The translations under genes were made by a program, and so were the position numbers. Shown here one piece after another: positions 1 to 10,351 of a stretch of DNA of 64,000 nt. The notes under the pieces are model-generated. The model made no database searches. It saw only the letters and a list, made by a program, of their open reading frames with translations, and was not told the DNA's origin. Source of the stretch: Sulfuricurvum sp. (lineage in GTDB: Bacteria > Campylobacterota > Campylobacteria > Campylobacterales > Sulfurimonadaceae); the NCBI GenBank assembly GCA_030696775.1, contig JAUYRN010000031.1:248001-312000 (forward strand), written 5' to 3'. Position 1 is the stretch's first letter; the number at the start of each line of letters is the position of its first letter.

Positions 1-1
1 T

Positions 2-472
2 ATCCCCATCCAGCCTACCCTCACTCCCCCAATCAAGCCGGCACCTATTGTCCCACGTCCCGTGATACCTGTAGTACAAACGATTGCAAAAGCTCCTTCT
101 GTTGTTGCAACCCCAGCACCTGTTACACCGCCAAAAGTACTCGATGCTCCAAAAGCTCCTCCAGCACCGCCGCCTCCCGTCAATGTCGAAAAAGAATTTT
201 TAAACGCCCATTTAGGTGAAATTCGAGGATTATTGCTTCAAAATCTGAAATATCCAAAAATGGCACAAAAGTTAAAAATGCAAGGGGAAGTCCGGATTGC
301 GTTTACGTTGGGAGCCGATGGAAGCGTAGAGGATATTAAAATAATAGAGGGTTCAGGGTTTGATTTATTGGATGAAGATGCGCGAACACTGATTGAAAAA
401 ACCGCCTCTAAGTTTCCAAAACCTTCCAAATCGGTTCGGATCAGCGTTCCCTTGAGCTACGTACTGCGCTAA
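2..472 (+). CDS. Energy transducer TonB-like protein, C-terminal part (5' end outside window)
   Basis: Frame stays open to the window edge with a Pro-rich stretch, followed by a TonB C-terminal-like domain (YPKMAQKLKMQGEVRIAFTLGADGSVEDIKIIEGSGFDLLDEDA). Confidence 0.85.
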   Translation: MPIQPTLTPPIKPAPIVPRPVIPVVQTIAKAPSVVATPAPVTPPKVLDAPKAPPAPPPPVNVEKEFLNAHLGEIRGLLLQNLKYPKMAQKLKMQGEVRIAFTLGADGSVEDIKIIEGSGFDLLDEDARTLIEKTASKFPKPSKSVRISVPLSYVLR

Positions 473-475
473 AGT

Positions 476-1216
476 TTATTCCAAAACCTTAGCAATACTG
501 TACTTCATATCTTCGTCAAGATTTTCCATATTGGCGAGCATCCATGACAGATACCCTTTATCCGACATCACAATCTCGCTGAGAGTTTTTCCCTTATGTT
601 TGCCGAACTTTAAAGGACGGGTAATCAATACAGGAGTTTGGGTCAGTTCGACCATCTTATCGATGGGATTTACATTACCGAAACGTTCAGTCAGTTTTTT
701 GCGTAGTTCCGTGAGAAAAAGCTTCAGTACTAATACATCACCGATAGCATCGTGCGCTTTGACAACGATTCCCAGAGCATCCGCTTCCGCTTGCTCGAGC
801 TTATACAACTCCAAGCGATAACGGAAAAACTGTAACCGATGCGCTTCCTCTTCATCAAAAAGGTGTTTGGCGCAACGCAGAGTATCGATCAGACGCATTT
901 TAGAGGTAAAATTTTCTTTTGCCAACATTCCCAAATCAAACGGTGCATTATGAATAATCATCACGTTATCGGGAGTATTTAACACTTCCAATGCCTTAAA
1001 TGCGGATGTTTCAACGCACGACGGCTTCCCTTCGATTTGATCAGGGGTGATACCGTGAACTTCCATCGCGCCGTATCCGATGGGGACAGGACTGGAGCAT
1101 AGGTCATTATGAACCTGAACGTTTTTACCGTCCAAAACCATAAAGCCAAGCTGTATTACACGATCATTCTCTCCGGCACCTGTTGTTTCGGTGTCTAAAA
1201 TGATGTATTTAGCCAT
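476..1216 (-). CDS. 3'-5' exonuclease, DnaQ/ExoX-like
   Basis: N-terminal IILDTETTGAGENDRVIQLG exonuclease motif; C-terminal FGKHKGKTLSEI..KGYLSWMLAN resembles the ExoX C-terminal motif. Confidence 0.85.
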   Translation of the reverse strand: MAKYIILDTETTGAGENDRVIQLGFMVLDGKNVQVHNDLCSSPVPIGYGAMEVHGITPDQIEGKPSCVETSAFKALEVLNTPDNVMIIHNAPFDLGMLAKENFTSKMRLIDTLRCAKHLFDEEEAHRLQFFRYRLELYKLEQAEADALGIVVKAHDAIGDVLVLKLFLTELRKKLTERFGNVNPIDKMVELTQTPVLITRPLKFGKHKGKTLSEIVMSDKGYLSWMLANMENLDEDMKYSIAKVLE

Positions 1217-1569
1217 TAATACTGGTCATCTTCTTTGTCAATATCAAACTCATCGTAATCGTCTTCGTCCTCTTCTTCCTCTTCATCGTATCCAAGGTCA
1301 TCCTCATCTTCGTCACCGCCCTCACGCATAGCCGTAAGTTCCGTATAAAGCTGCTCAGCCTCTTCTTCGTCAATCTCACCGCTTTCGAGCTCTTTGAGCA
1401 ACTCTTTGTATTCATCACGAAGCGCTTGCATGTCTTCGAGTTCTGCACGCTCTTGCACGGTTGCATCTTTAGCCGACGCGATTCCTTCAAACAGTTCGTC
1501 AATATGATCTTCAACATCGGGGATAAGTTCGGTTTGAATCAAATGTTTTAGTTGTGTAATATAAGCCAT
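1216..1569 (-). CDS. Small hypothetical protein with highly acidic C-terminal tail
   Basis: 117-aa ORF abutting the exonuclease gene; C-terminus DEDEDDLGYDEEEEEDEDDYDEFDIDKEDDQY. Confidence 0.7.
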   Translation of the reverse strand: MAYITQLKHLIQTELIPDVEDHIDELFEGIASAKDATVQERAELEDMQALRDEYKELLKELESGEIDEEEAEQLYTELTAMREGGDEDEDDLGYDEEEEEDEDDYDEFDIDKEDDQY

Positions 1570-1622
1570 GATAGTTCCTTGTAGTATAATGTCACAATTG
1601 TAGCAAAAGAAAAGAAAAATAA

Positions 1623-2846
1623 ATGAAATTACCCTTACTTTTATTGGTATCGCTTACACTTTATGCCGATACCTCACTCTCTTCCCTCATCGAATCCGCT
1701 CAACGCAATGAAAAAATCACAGCACTGGAACAACGTTCCCATGCAGCTGGTTTAAACTATCAAGCTACCAAAAGCTCCTATCTTCCTCGTGTTGATGGAT
1801 TTGGAAAAGGTGATTATGTCGATAACAAAGGGGGATTTGATGCCGCCCAAAGTTATAACACAGGAGTGAAGGCAGAAATCGTCCTTTTTGATGGGTTCAA
1901 ACGTGAAAATCGATTGGATGAGATTAAATCCCTCAAAAATTCCGCAAATTCCAACCTCGATGCAGGAAAAAAGGAGCTTTCGCTTAACGTCATAAAACGT
2001 TATTTTGAAATTCAAAACACTCTCGAAGAGATTCATACCTATTCGTTGACCCGAGATCAGCTCCAAGCGCAGCTAAAGCGTCTTGAAAAATTTCTAAGTG
2101 CCGGACTGGCAAGCGAAGATGCCCTGATGCGGATACGTTCAGAACTTGCTAATGCTGATTATGAGCTCGAAGATTTAGGCTATCAAAGCGATCGTCAAAA
2201 AGCTGATTTGGAAACCATCACCAATACCACTTTTACCGAACTTTCCCCTGCCAGCATCATCGAACCAAAATCCACACCCATTAAAGAACTCGATTTTCTG
2301 CAATCTCTGCGCTATTCGCGTGATGCTACCACCTATCAGGCACAGCAAAGTGATGTGGGATTTCTCCCGACTCTAAGTCTTGCAGATCAATACACGTTCT
2401 CACATTATGTGGATGATCCTATGGCGTCCATGAGAGTCAGTCATCAAAACAAACTAAGCCTCTCACTGACGGTCAATTTGCTCGATTTCAACATCATGTC
2501 TACCACCAAGCAAGCACTGATCGCCCAATCCAATGCACAAACCAATGACCTCACCTACGCGTCCAAAGAATCAGCAACAAACCTCGCAATGGCACAACGG
2601 TACATTGTCCGTTCTCACTCTCTTATCACCGCAGCTCAAAGCTCTTTTGATGCTTCACAAAAAACCTTTGAGGCGGTCAAACAAAAATACGAAGCACGCA
2701 TTGTCGATTACGTCACCTACCTCGATGCCCTTCGCTCACTTACAAACTCCACCAATCAACTAAGCCGCGCCAAACGTTCTCTCAATTATGCCTATGCAAC
2801 CTATTACTATTATGCGGGATTAGACCCGAAGGAGTTTGTACAATGA
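1623..2846 (+). CDS. TolC family outer membrane protein
   Basis: Signal peptide, long coiled helical repeats typical of TolC; first gene of an efflux operon. Confidence 0.9.
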   Translation: MKLPLLLLVSLTLYADTSLSSLIESAQRNEKITALEQRSHAAGLNYQATKSSYLPRVDGFGKGDYVDNKGGFDAAQSYNTGVKAEIVLFDGFKRENRLDEIKSLKNSANSNLDAGKKELSLNVIKRYFEIQNTLEEIHTYSLTRDQLQAQLKRLEKFLSAGLASEDALMRIRSELANADYELEDLGYQSDRQKADLETITNTTFTELSPASIIEPKSTPIKELDFLQSLRYSRDATTYQAQQSDVGFLPTLSLADQYTFSHYVDDPMASMRVSHQNKLSLSLTVNLLDFNIMSTTKQALIAQSNAQTNDLTYASKESATNLAMAQRYIVRSHSLITAAQSSFDASQKTFEAVKQKYEARIVDYVTYLDALRSLTNSTNQLSRAKRSLNYAYATYYYYAGLDPKEFVQ

Positions 2847-3586
2847 AATATCTGTTCTCTTTTTTTCTCCTTATCACTTCATTAATGGGTGAAGAGATTT
2901 ATGCAACATTCGATGTTGTTGCCGCCAAAGAAGCCAATCTGGCACTCACTACTTCCGGTGTTGTCAAAACACTGCGTGTCGATGTCGGAAGTTATGTCAA
3001 AAAAGGGGATATTCTCCTCGAAATCGACAATGACAACCTTACCGCAAGCGTTGAGTTAGCCAAAGAGAGTCTTAAAAAAGCACAAATCGAAGAGCAGTTT
3101 GCAAAACAAACCTACGATCGGTACAAAAAAGTCGAAAGTGTGATTGACGCTGAACTTATGGATCAAAATACCCTTACGTATCGTAAATCCTCCGCAGCAC
3201 TCGGGGAAGCCAAAGCACAGCTACGCTACCAAAGCACCCTTGTTGAAAAAACACGTCTTTGTGCCCCGTTTAACGGTGTCATTTCCGAACGTAACATCGA
3301 ACTAGGCGATGGCGTAGGCGGCGGATCAATGCCTCTGTTTAAACTCATCAGCTCCCCCGATGTCAAACTCTTGGTTAGGTTCGATGAAAAATATCTCTCC
3401 CGTGTGAAAAAAGGGTCTGCCGTTCGCTATCGTATCGACGGAGAGAACCAATGGCGTAACGGACGTATTAGCAAGCTCTATCCGACAATCGATCCAAAAA
3501 CTCGTAAAGCAACCGCCGAAGTGCTCGCCTCCAAAATCGCTCCCGGGCTTTTTGGTGAAGCGTATATTATTGGAAAACAACTCTAG
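2843..3586 (+). CDS. Efflux RND transporter periplasmic adaptor subunit
   Basis: Biotinyl-lipoyl-like hairpin (VVKTLRVDVGSYVKKGDILLEID) and APFNGVISERNIELGD; overlaps TolC stop by 4 nt. Confidence 0.9.
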   Translation: MKYLFSFFLLITSLMGEEIYATFDVVAAKEANLALTTSGVVKTLRVDVGSYVKKGDILLEIDNDNLTASVELAKESLKKAQIEEQFAKQTYDRYKKVESVIDAELMDQNTLTYRKSSAALGEAKAQLRYQSTLVEKTRLCAPFNGVISERNIELGDGVGGGSMPLFKLISSPDVKLLVRFDEKYLSRVKKGSAVRYRIDGENQWRNGRISKLYPTIDPKTRKATAEVLASKIAPGLFGEAYIIGKQL

Positions 3587-3617
3587 TAGCCTCTACTTTT
3601 AATAATGAAGTATTCCC

Positions 3618-3671
3618 GTCATTCCCGTGAAGACGGGAATCTAGCTGGATACCCGCCTACGCGAGTATGAC
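3618..3671. repeat. Palindromic intergenic repeat (GTCATTCCCG-type), copy 1
   Basis: GTCATTCCCGTGAAGACGGGAATCTAGCTGGATACCCGCCTACGCGAGTATGAC; 8-bp arms ATTCCCGT/ACGGGAAT plus outer GTCAT/ATGAC. Confidence 0.75.
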
Positions 3672-3713
3672 AAACATCAGCTATTCAAGATTAGAAATCA
3701 GCAAGGAATCAAA

Positions 3714-6700
3714 ATGTATAAATTTGCCATCAACCGTCCTATAACGACGTTAATGCTCGTCATGAGCTTTATCGTTTTTGGTCTTATTTCATTTCGTGCT
3801 ATGCCCGTTGCCCTCTTCCCGAATATCGATTTTCCCATTGTCACAATACAAACCTCGTATCCGGGTGCCGATCCTGAAACCGTAGAATCCAAAGTCACCG
3901 ATAAAATCGAAGAAGCCGTTTCCGGAATCGATGGAATCGACAAGCTGATTTCTACAAGCTACGAAGGTTTAAGCGTTGTCACCGTTCAGTTTGAGCTCAC
4001 CAAAGACATTGAAGAGGCCGCCAACGATGTTCGCGACAAAGTAGGAACCATCAATCTTGACAGTGATATTGAATCTCCTATTGTCCAAAAAGTAAGTGTT
4101 TCAGGCGCTGCTTCTATCAAACTGTTTGTGAGTACCAAAACAGGGGACACCGTTGCTTTGATGCGTTTAGCCGATGAAAAAATAAAACCGAAGCTACAGC
4201 GTATTGAAGGTGTTGCAAATGTTAAGATTGTAGGATATCGTGATCGTGAAATCCGTATCTTTACCGACCCATACCTCCTCAACAAATACGGCATCTCCTC
4301 TGCAGAGCTCCAACGTCTTATTGCACGTGAAAATGTCCGCTCTGGCGGTGGAAAACTTATTTCGGATAAAAATGAACTGGTTCTTAAAACCCGAAGTGAT
4401 GCCACAAGCATCGATGATCTCAAAAAGCTCCTCATTGCTCCGGGATTACGACTGGAAGATGTTGCCCGTGTCGAAGACGGCCTCAAAGATGCGAAAAGCT
4501 ATTCCGCGTACAATGGACATGAAGGTGTACTGCTGGAAATACAAAAAATTTCAGGTGCTAACGATTTAGAAGTGATCAAAGGGGTCAAAAAAGTGATGCC
4601 AGAATTGGTGGTGTTAGCCTCCAAAAACCACACGTTACAACTCGTCGAAGATCAATCCAATAAAATTCTCGTCAATATCGATAACGTAAAATTCGACCTC
4701 CTCTTCGGTGCATTTTTAGCGGTGCTCATCGTCTTTTTCTTTTTGCGTAATCTCACGGCAACCCTCATCTCTGCCCTTGCTATTCCAACCTCGATCATCG
4801 GAACCTTTGCCCTCATAGATGCACTGGGCTATGATCTAAACCGGCTTACTCTCATTGGTTTGACCCTTGCTATCGGGATCTTTATCGATGATGCGATTGT
4901 CATCATCGAAAACATTTCTAAAAAAATGGAGTCAGGAATGGAGCCGTTCCAAGCCTCTTTTGAAGGGGTAAAAGAGGTCGCTTTTTCAGTTTTGGCGATT
5001 TCTGCGATGTTGCTTGCGGTGTTTGTCCCCGTCGCTTTTATGGGAGGAATTGTCGGAAAATTCTTTAACTCGTTTGCCATGACCGTAGCATCGGGAGTTC
5101 TTATCTCCTATTTTGTCGCCATCATGTTTATCCCTACCCTAGGAGCACGACTTCTAAACGGTAAAGAAAATGCTTTTTGGGAAAAAACGGAACCGATGTT
5201 TCAAAAAGTAGATCAAGCGTACCGAAAACTTTTAGCCTTTTTACTCCGTTTCAAAATCACAACGCTCATCGTTGTCCTTGCGGTGCTTATTTTCTCTTTT
5301 TCTCTCGCAGGTAAAGTAGGAGGAACCTTTGTCCCGATGGAAGATATGTCTGAAATGCGCGTCATGGTCAAAGCTCCGGTAGGAATATCACTCGAAGCCA
5401 TGAAAAAAGAGATGGCACCGCTGGTAAGCACCTTGCAAAAAGACAAACGAATTGAGACAGTCGTCTTAACCATCGGCTACAATCCAGCGAAAGAGGCCCA
5501 CAAAGCGATGATTTACGCCAAACTGCTTCCGGTTGAACAACGCGAAGGACTTGAAGCTATTATCGCATCGTATCGCGATACATTCAAAATTTATTCTCAT
5601 CTCATCATCAGTGTTGAAGATGTCCCACCTATCGATACGGGTGAGAGCAATGCCCCAATCCAGGTCGTCCTCACGGGAGCGGATCTCAAAGTTCTGGAAA
5701 CCAAATCAGCCGCACTGATGAAATTGCTAAAAGACAGCAACGGGACGACCGACAATGACAGCGATTTTGAACCGGGAAAACCGGAAGTTCGTATCACCAT
5801 TAATCGAGAAAGCGCTCAACGCCTTGGAATTACCGCTCAAGCGATTTCCAATGCCATTAATGCCTCCTACTCCAGCGACAGTGCCATCTCAAATTTTGAG
5901 CAGGAAGGTCGCCAATTTGATATAACACTTCGAAATGCAGATCAATACCGCAAAACTGTCGACGATCTCAAAAAGATACAAATCCCAAGCTCTACAGGAG
6001 AATTGATCTCGCTTGACGGTCTGGTTAATCTTGAAACAACTCAAGGAACGGCATCCATCAACCGTTTTGATCGCGAGCGCAAAATTTTAGTCACCTCAAA
6101 CCTTGACGGTGCGCCGTTGGATTCCATCGTCACAATGATCGATTCCAAACTCCCATCTATGCTGGGTGAAGGATACCACTATCGATATACAGGAGACATT
6201 GAACGGATGCAGGAGACGATTTCGGCATTTGGATTTACGGTAGGCTTAGCAGTCATTTTAATCTATCTCATCCTTGCCGCGCTCTATGAATCGCTTATTC
6301 AGCCTCTTATCATCATGGTTGCTATGCCGCTGAGTTTTACTGGTGTTATCCTTGCTCTGTATCTCACTGGAAATCCTTTTAGTATCTTTGTCATGATCGG
6401 GATTATTTTGTTACTGGGAATGGTCGGAAAGAATGCAATTTTAGTCGTCGATTTTGCCAATACCGCAATCAAGAATGGCAAATCGGTCAACGATGCACTC
6501 TTGGAAGCAGGAGAAAAACGGCTGCGCCCTATTCTGATGACCACATTTGCCATGATCTTTGCCATGCTTCCCCTCGCCCTTGCCGGTGGCGCAGGTCATG
6601 AAAGCAATGCCCCTATGGCGATTGCTATCATCGGAGGACTTATCAGTTCGACACTACTTGCATTGTTCATCGTTCCAATACTGTATCGCATTATGTACCC

Positions 6701-6746
6701 ACTGGATGCATGGCTACGTCGTCATTATGAGAGAGAACTCTTATGA
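3714..6746 (+). CDS. Efflux RND transporter permease (HAE1/AcrB-like)
   Basis: 1010 aa, RND architecture (FAINRPITTLMLVMSFIVFGLISFRAMPVALFPNIDFPIVTIQTSYPGADPETVE). Confidence 0.95.
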   Translation: MYKFAINRPITTLMLVMSFIVFGLISFRAMPVALFPNIDFPIVTIQTSYPGADPETVESKVTDKIEEAVSGIDGIDKLISTSYEGLSVVTVQFELTKDIEEAANDVRDKVGTINLDSDIESPIVQKVSVSGAASIKLFVSTKTGDTVALMRLADEKIKPKLQRIEGVANVKIVGYRDREIRIFTDPYLLNKYGISSAELQRLIARENVRSGGGKLISDKNELVLKTRSDATSIDDLKKLLIAPGLRLEDVARVEDGLKDAKSYSAYNGHEGVLLEIQKISGANDLEVIKGVKKVMPELVVLASKNHTLQLVEDQSNKILVNIDNVKFDLLFGAFLAVLIVFFFLRNLTATLISALAIPTSIIGTFALIDALGYDLNRLTLIGLTLAIGIFIDDAIVIIENISKKMESGMEPFQASFEGVKEVAFSVLAISAMLLAVFVPVAFMGGIVGKFFNSFAMTVASGVLISYFVAIMFIPTLGARLLNGKENAFWEKTEPMFQKVDQAYRKLLAFLLRFKITTLIVVLAVLIFSFSLAGKVGGTFVPMEDMSEMRVMVKAPVGISLEAMKKEMAPLVSTLQKDKRIETVVLTIGYNPAKEAHKAMIYAKLLPVEQREGLEAIIASYRDTFKIYSHLIISVEDVPPIDTGESNAPIQVVLTGADLKVLETKSAALMKLLKDSNGTTDNDSDFEPGKPEVRITINRESAQRLGITAQAISNAINASYSSDSAISNFEQEGRQFDITLRNADQYRKTVDDLKKIQIPSSTGELISLDGLVNLETTQGTASINRFDRERKILVTSNLDGAPLDSIVTMIDSKLPSMLGEGYHYRYTGDIERMQETISAFGFTVGLAVILIYLILAALYESLIQPLIIMVAMPLSFTGVILALYLTGNPFSIFVMIGIILLLGMVGKNAILVVDFANTAIKNGKSVNDALLEAGEKRLRPILMTTFAMIFAMLPLALAGGAGHESNAPMAIAIIGGLISSTLLALFIVPILYRIMYPLDAWLRRHYERELL

Positions 6747-9550
6747 CGTATCAAAAATAACTCAAACGCTTTTTCATCAAGCGGGCGGGCGTACATATAT
6801 CCTTGCCCTTGCATGCATCCTGTCTCTTTTAAAAATTTTGCCTGAGCATCTTCTTCAATACCCTCAGCGATAGTGATAAATCCAAAGACATCTGCCATAG
6901 CAATAATCGCTTTGACAATCGCACTGTCCTGCTCATTTTCAGGAAGTCCACTTACAAAAGACTGATCGATTTTAAGCTTATCGATCGGAAATGTTTTAAG
7001 ATAGCTCAAACTCGAATAACCTGTACCAAAATCATCAATCGCGATCTCAATACCTAACGCTTTTAAAGCAATAAGCTTTTCCCCTAACACGCTTGGATTA
7101 CTCATCAACACGCTTTCCGTGATCTCTAATTCAACGTATTGGGGCTCAAGCATACTCTCATTTATAATTCGAAAAATCGTCTCTACTGTATCCGGAAGTT
7201 TAAACTGCTTCCCCGATACATTGACGGATATTCTTCCTGGAAAAAGGCCCTCTTCCTTCCACTTCTTTACCGCAGTGCACGATTGCAGCAATACCTCTTC
7301 GCCTATGGGAATAATGAGATTACTGCTCTCTGCAAGAGGAATAAATACATCTGGTGCAACGATTCCCAATGTTGGGTGCTGCCATCGTACCAATGCTTCC
7401 GCTCCGCAAACAGCTCCCGTTAAAAGATCCACTTGAGGCTGATAATAAACAACAAACTCCTTCTCCTCTATCGCACGACGCAGCTCCCTTTCCATCAAGA
7501 CTCGCTCTAGCAACCGTACACTCATCTCATGTGTAAAAAAACAATAATTATTCTTACCCATCTCTTTTGCTTGGTGCAGTGCAATATCTGCATTTTTTAA
7601 CAATGTTTCGCCACTCTCAGCATCGTCTGGATAGAGAGAAATTCCGATACTGACGCTCAGTTTTAGCGCCCCGACAGGCGTATCAATCGGTGCTTTAAAA
7701 AATTCCATGATCTTTTCTAAAGTACGTTCGCATTCAGTAGTTTTTTGAATCTTTTCGAGAAGAAAAACAAACTCATCTCCCCCAATGCGACTAATCGTAT
7801 CATCACGACGTATCAACCCAGCCAGCCTGGAAGCTACTTGTTTGATAAGAAAATCTCCTATACTGTACCCATACGATTCATTAATGTCTTTAAAGTTATC
7901 GATGTCAACATACAACAAAATAAGCTTTGTTTTTTCACGCTGGGCTCGCTGTAGAGAATGTTCAAGTCTTGCACTCAAAAGCAGACGATTTGGCAATTCA
8001 GTGAGCGTATCATAATGGGCTATTCGATCAAGTTCTTTCTCTGACTCTTGAATTTTTGTAATGTCTTCGCCGGATGAAAACGTTCCGGTAATTACTCCGC
8101 TAGAATCTCGCAGAAGTGCATTGTGCCATGCAATCATGCGCATTTCTCCACTGGCCGTACGTACCGCATTTTCATAATATTCTACTATCTCTTTTTTTCC
8201 CTCTATGATGTCGGTAAAAAATGTTTTGGTTTGTAGTATTTCTTCCTTCGCCACAAAGGTATTGAACCAATTTTTTCCAATAGCTTCCTCTTTTGTTACC
8301 CCCAGTATCTCACATCCCTTGGGGTTCAGAAGCACTATTGTTCCCTCTCCATCCAATGCCAGACATATTACCGATGTTACATCCAAATAAAGTCTGCTTT
8401 TTTCTTTTTCCAGCTCTATCGTATGCGTCAATGACATAGAAAGCTCTTCATTCAGGCGTACAAAATCACTAATATCATTCAAAAAAAGTTTCAAGATTGA
8501 TTTACTATTTACTTCTGCTTCCATAAGCGTTAGCTCATAGATCCGTCCTTTTACCTCGATTCTTTCATGCTCAACACCTCGATTTACTCTAAACGAATCC
8601 ATAATGCGATTCCAATTTTCCGATCCAAGCATTCGCGATACACTATCATCTATTTTGACTTGAAAATTCAACATTGCTTCCGCATTTAGCCATTTGATAA
8701 TTTGTATTTCTCCCAAATCAACTATCTCACAAAACGCAAGCCCCAAAAGATTATACGTTGCTCGAGCATCACGAAGCTTCGCTTCAAGAGTCACTTCAAG
8801 TGAAGTGGTATAACTTAAGAGCAAGTCCTTTTCATTCAAAATATAAATGTCTTCTTCCCGATAGACTACTAAATGATGAATTTTTTTCTCTCTCATCATT
8901 TCAACAGCATTATGTATCTTCTCATCTGCCCCAGTACTGATAATGGACGTATGCATACACGTCGAAATCAACTCACTGCTTGGAAGATTTTGATATACAA
9001 ATTTTAATATATCTTTTTCGGTCACAACGCCAAGTGTTTTAGTCTGGCCCATCACCAGTAATACATCACGATGCTCATCTCGCATGAGACGAATCGCTTC
9101 TTCGATCGTAGCATTATCATTGATTGCTACTGCACGGTTTCGCTCGTGAAGACACTGCGATATTTCATTAGTAGAATGAAGGTTGTTTTCATAGTAGCGA
9201 AGAATATCATTTTGCATAAGCGTACCGATATAATGATCATTTTCATCAATCAACACAATGCGGCGTATTTCATAATCAATCATCATTTCAACGGCCATAT
9301 CCAGAGGACGATCATTATGAATGGCTATGATAGGATATGTAGCAAACTCTATTGCCTTGCTTTCTCGTTGTATCCCTGACGCATATAGCTCTATAATATT
9401 TTTAAGAGTCAAAATTCCTATCGCGATGGAACCGTCTAATAATACGATATGACTCTCTTGTTCTTGTTCCATTCGTTCAATCGCATCACCTAACGACGCT
9501 TCTATACTCAAATGGTCATTAGTATAGACAACAAGATTACTCAATAACAT
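6725..9550 (-). CDS. CBS-domain (about four) / PAS / GGDEF / EAL cyclic-di-GMP turnover protein
   Basis: Two Bateman-like CBS pairs at the N-terminus, PAS (LDVTSVICLALDGEGTIVLLNPKGCEILG), intact RIGGDEFVFLLE and GAEALVRWQHP motifs. 3' end overlaps the convergent RND permease by about 22 nt. Confidence 0.93.
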   Translation of the reverse strand: MLLSNLVVYTNDHLSIEASLGDAIERMEQEQESHIVLLDGSIAIGILTLKNIIELYASGIQRESKAIEFATYPIIAIHNDRPLDMAVEMMIDYEIRRIVLIDENDHYIGTLMQNDILRYYENNLHSTNEISQCLHERNRAVAINDNATIEEAIRLMRDEHRDVLLVMGQTKTLGVVTEKDILKFVYQNLPSSELISTCMHTSIISTGADEKIHNAVEMMREKKIHHLVVYREEDIYILNEKDLLLSYTTSLEVTLEAKLRDARATYNLLGLAFCEIVDLGEIQIIKWLNAEAMLNFQVKIDDSVSRMLGSENWNRIMDSFRVNRGVEHERIEVKGRIYELTLMEAEVNSKSILKLFLNDISDFVRLNEELSMSLTHTIELEKEKSRLYLDVTSVICLALDGEGTIVLLNPKGCEILGVTKEEAIGKNWFNTFVAKEEILQTKTFFTDIIEGKKEIVEYYENAVRTASGEMRMIAWHNALLRDSSGVITGTFSSGEDITKIQESEKELDRIAHYDTLTELPNRLLLSARLEHSLQRAQREKTKLILLYVDIDNFKDINESYGYSIGDFLIKQVASRLAGLIRRDDTISRIGGDEFVFLLEKIQKTTECERTLEKIMEFFKAPIDTPVGALKLSVSIGISLYPDDAESGETLLKNADIALHQAKEMGKNNYCFFTHEMSVRLLERVLMERELRRAIEEKEFVVYYQPQVDLLTGAVCGAEALVRWQHPTLGIVAPDVFIPLAESSNLIIPIGEEVLLQSCTAVKKWKEEGLFPGRISVNVSGKQFKLPDTVETIFRIINESMLEPQYVELEITESVLMSNPSVLGEKLIALKALGIEIAIDDFGTGYSSLSYLKTFPIDKLKIDQSFVSGLPENEQDSAIVKAIIAMADVFGFITIAEGIEEDAQAKFLKETGCMQGQGYMYARPLDEKAFELFLIRHKSSLS

Positions 9551-9670
9551 AAAATATCCTCAACTAAAGTGATGGATTATACATGATTATGGGTCTAAAT
9601 TTGATTGAAAGGATAAGAATAGAGAGAAAGAAAATAAAAAGATTGAAAAATTATTGAAGAAAAGAGTTGG

Positions 9671-9751
9671 TGCGGACGGGGGGATTTGAACCCCCACACC
9701 TGTTGGCACTACCACCTCAAGGTAGCGTGTCTACCATTCCACCACGTCCGC
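9671..9751 (-). tRNA. tRNA-Leu (anticodon GAG)
   Basis: Reverse complement GCGGACGTGGTGGAATGGTAGACACGCTACCTTGAGGTGGTAGTGCCAACAGGTGTGGGGGTTCAAATCCCCCCGTCCGCA: 7-bp acceptor stem, D loop, anticodon GAG, variable arm, GTTCAAATC T-loop. Confidence 0.95.
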
Positions 9752-9799
9752 AGTAAAAAAGGTGATTAGCCGAAGCTAATCTGAGGTTTATTGAGTAAC

Positions 9800-10177
9800 T
9801 TACGCTACTAAATAAGGATTTGCGTAAAGCGCGATAAGAGCGATTACCAAGGTATAAATAACTTGTGCTTCGATCATAGCAAGAGCGATGAACATAGTTG
9901 TCATCAATTTTCCGCCAAGACCTGGGTTACGTGCAGTACCAGCGATAGTTGCAGCAGCAGTGCTACCCATACCGATAGCTCCACCAAGAGCAGCTAAACC
10001 AAGACCAACACCAGCAGCGATCATAGAATACGCTTTCAATGTTTGGTTAGCAACGTCTCCAGTTGCAGCTGCAACAGCAGGTGCAACATCAACAGTTGCT
10101 TCAACAGCTGCTACTACTTCATCAGCACCGAATGCTGCAGCAACAAGAGCGATCATAAGAAAAAGAACTTTTTTCAT
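9800..10177 (-). CDS. atpE: F0F1 ATP synthase subunit c
   Basis: Two TM helices with GVGLGLAALGGAIGMGSTAAATIAGTARNPGLGGKLMTTMFIALAMIEAQVIYTLVIALIALYANPYL; N-terminal signal-like extension. Confidence 0.93.
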   Translation of the reverse strand: MKKVLFLMIALVAAAFGADEVVAAVEATVDVAPAVAAATGDVANQTLKAYSMIAAGVGLGLAALGGAIGMGSTAAATIAGTARNPGLGGKLMTTMFIALAMIEAQVIYTLVIALIALYANPYLVA

Positions 10178-10314
10178 AGGTTATCTCCGTAATTAATATC
10201 AAAGTCTGTTCGGATAGTGTCCCTACTTATCACTTTGTGGACGGCATTATAAAGCTCTAGAGCTAAAAGGTTACTGAATAGAATGTTTTTTACTTTTAGA
10301 GTTATAAAAATTCT

Positions 10315-10333
10315 CAAAAAACATCGTTTTTTG
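10315..10333. terminator. Candidate bidirectional terminator hairpin downstream of pnp
   Basis: CAAAAAAC-ATC-GTTTTTTG perfect 8-bp inverted repeat between pnp and atpE. Confidence 0.4.
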
Positions 10334-10351
10334 TAGCTTTAGGGGGATGCA

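Noticed and set aside
1209-1517. 102-aa ORF in another frame of the acidic-tail gene
   Set aside because: Basic Lys/Arg/Thr-rich translation is the frame-shifted reading of the GA-rich acidic tail codons; the 1216..1569 frame has better context.
3986-4486. Antisense ORF (166 aa) opposite the RND permease
   Set aside because: Low-complexity Ser/Arg-rich antisense translation of a well-supported coding frame; no domain signature.
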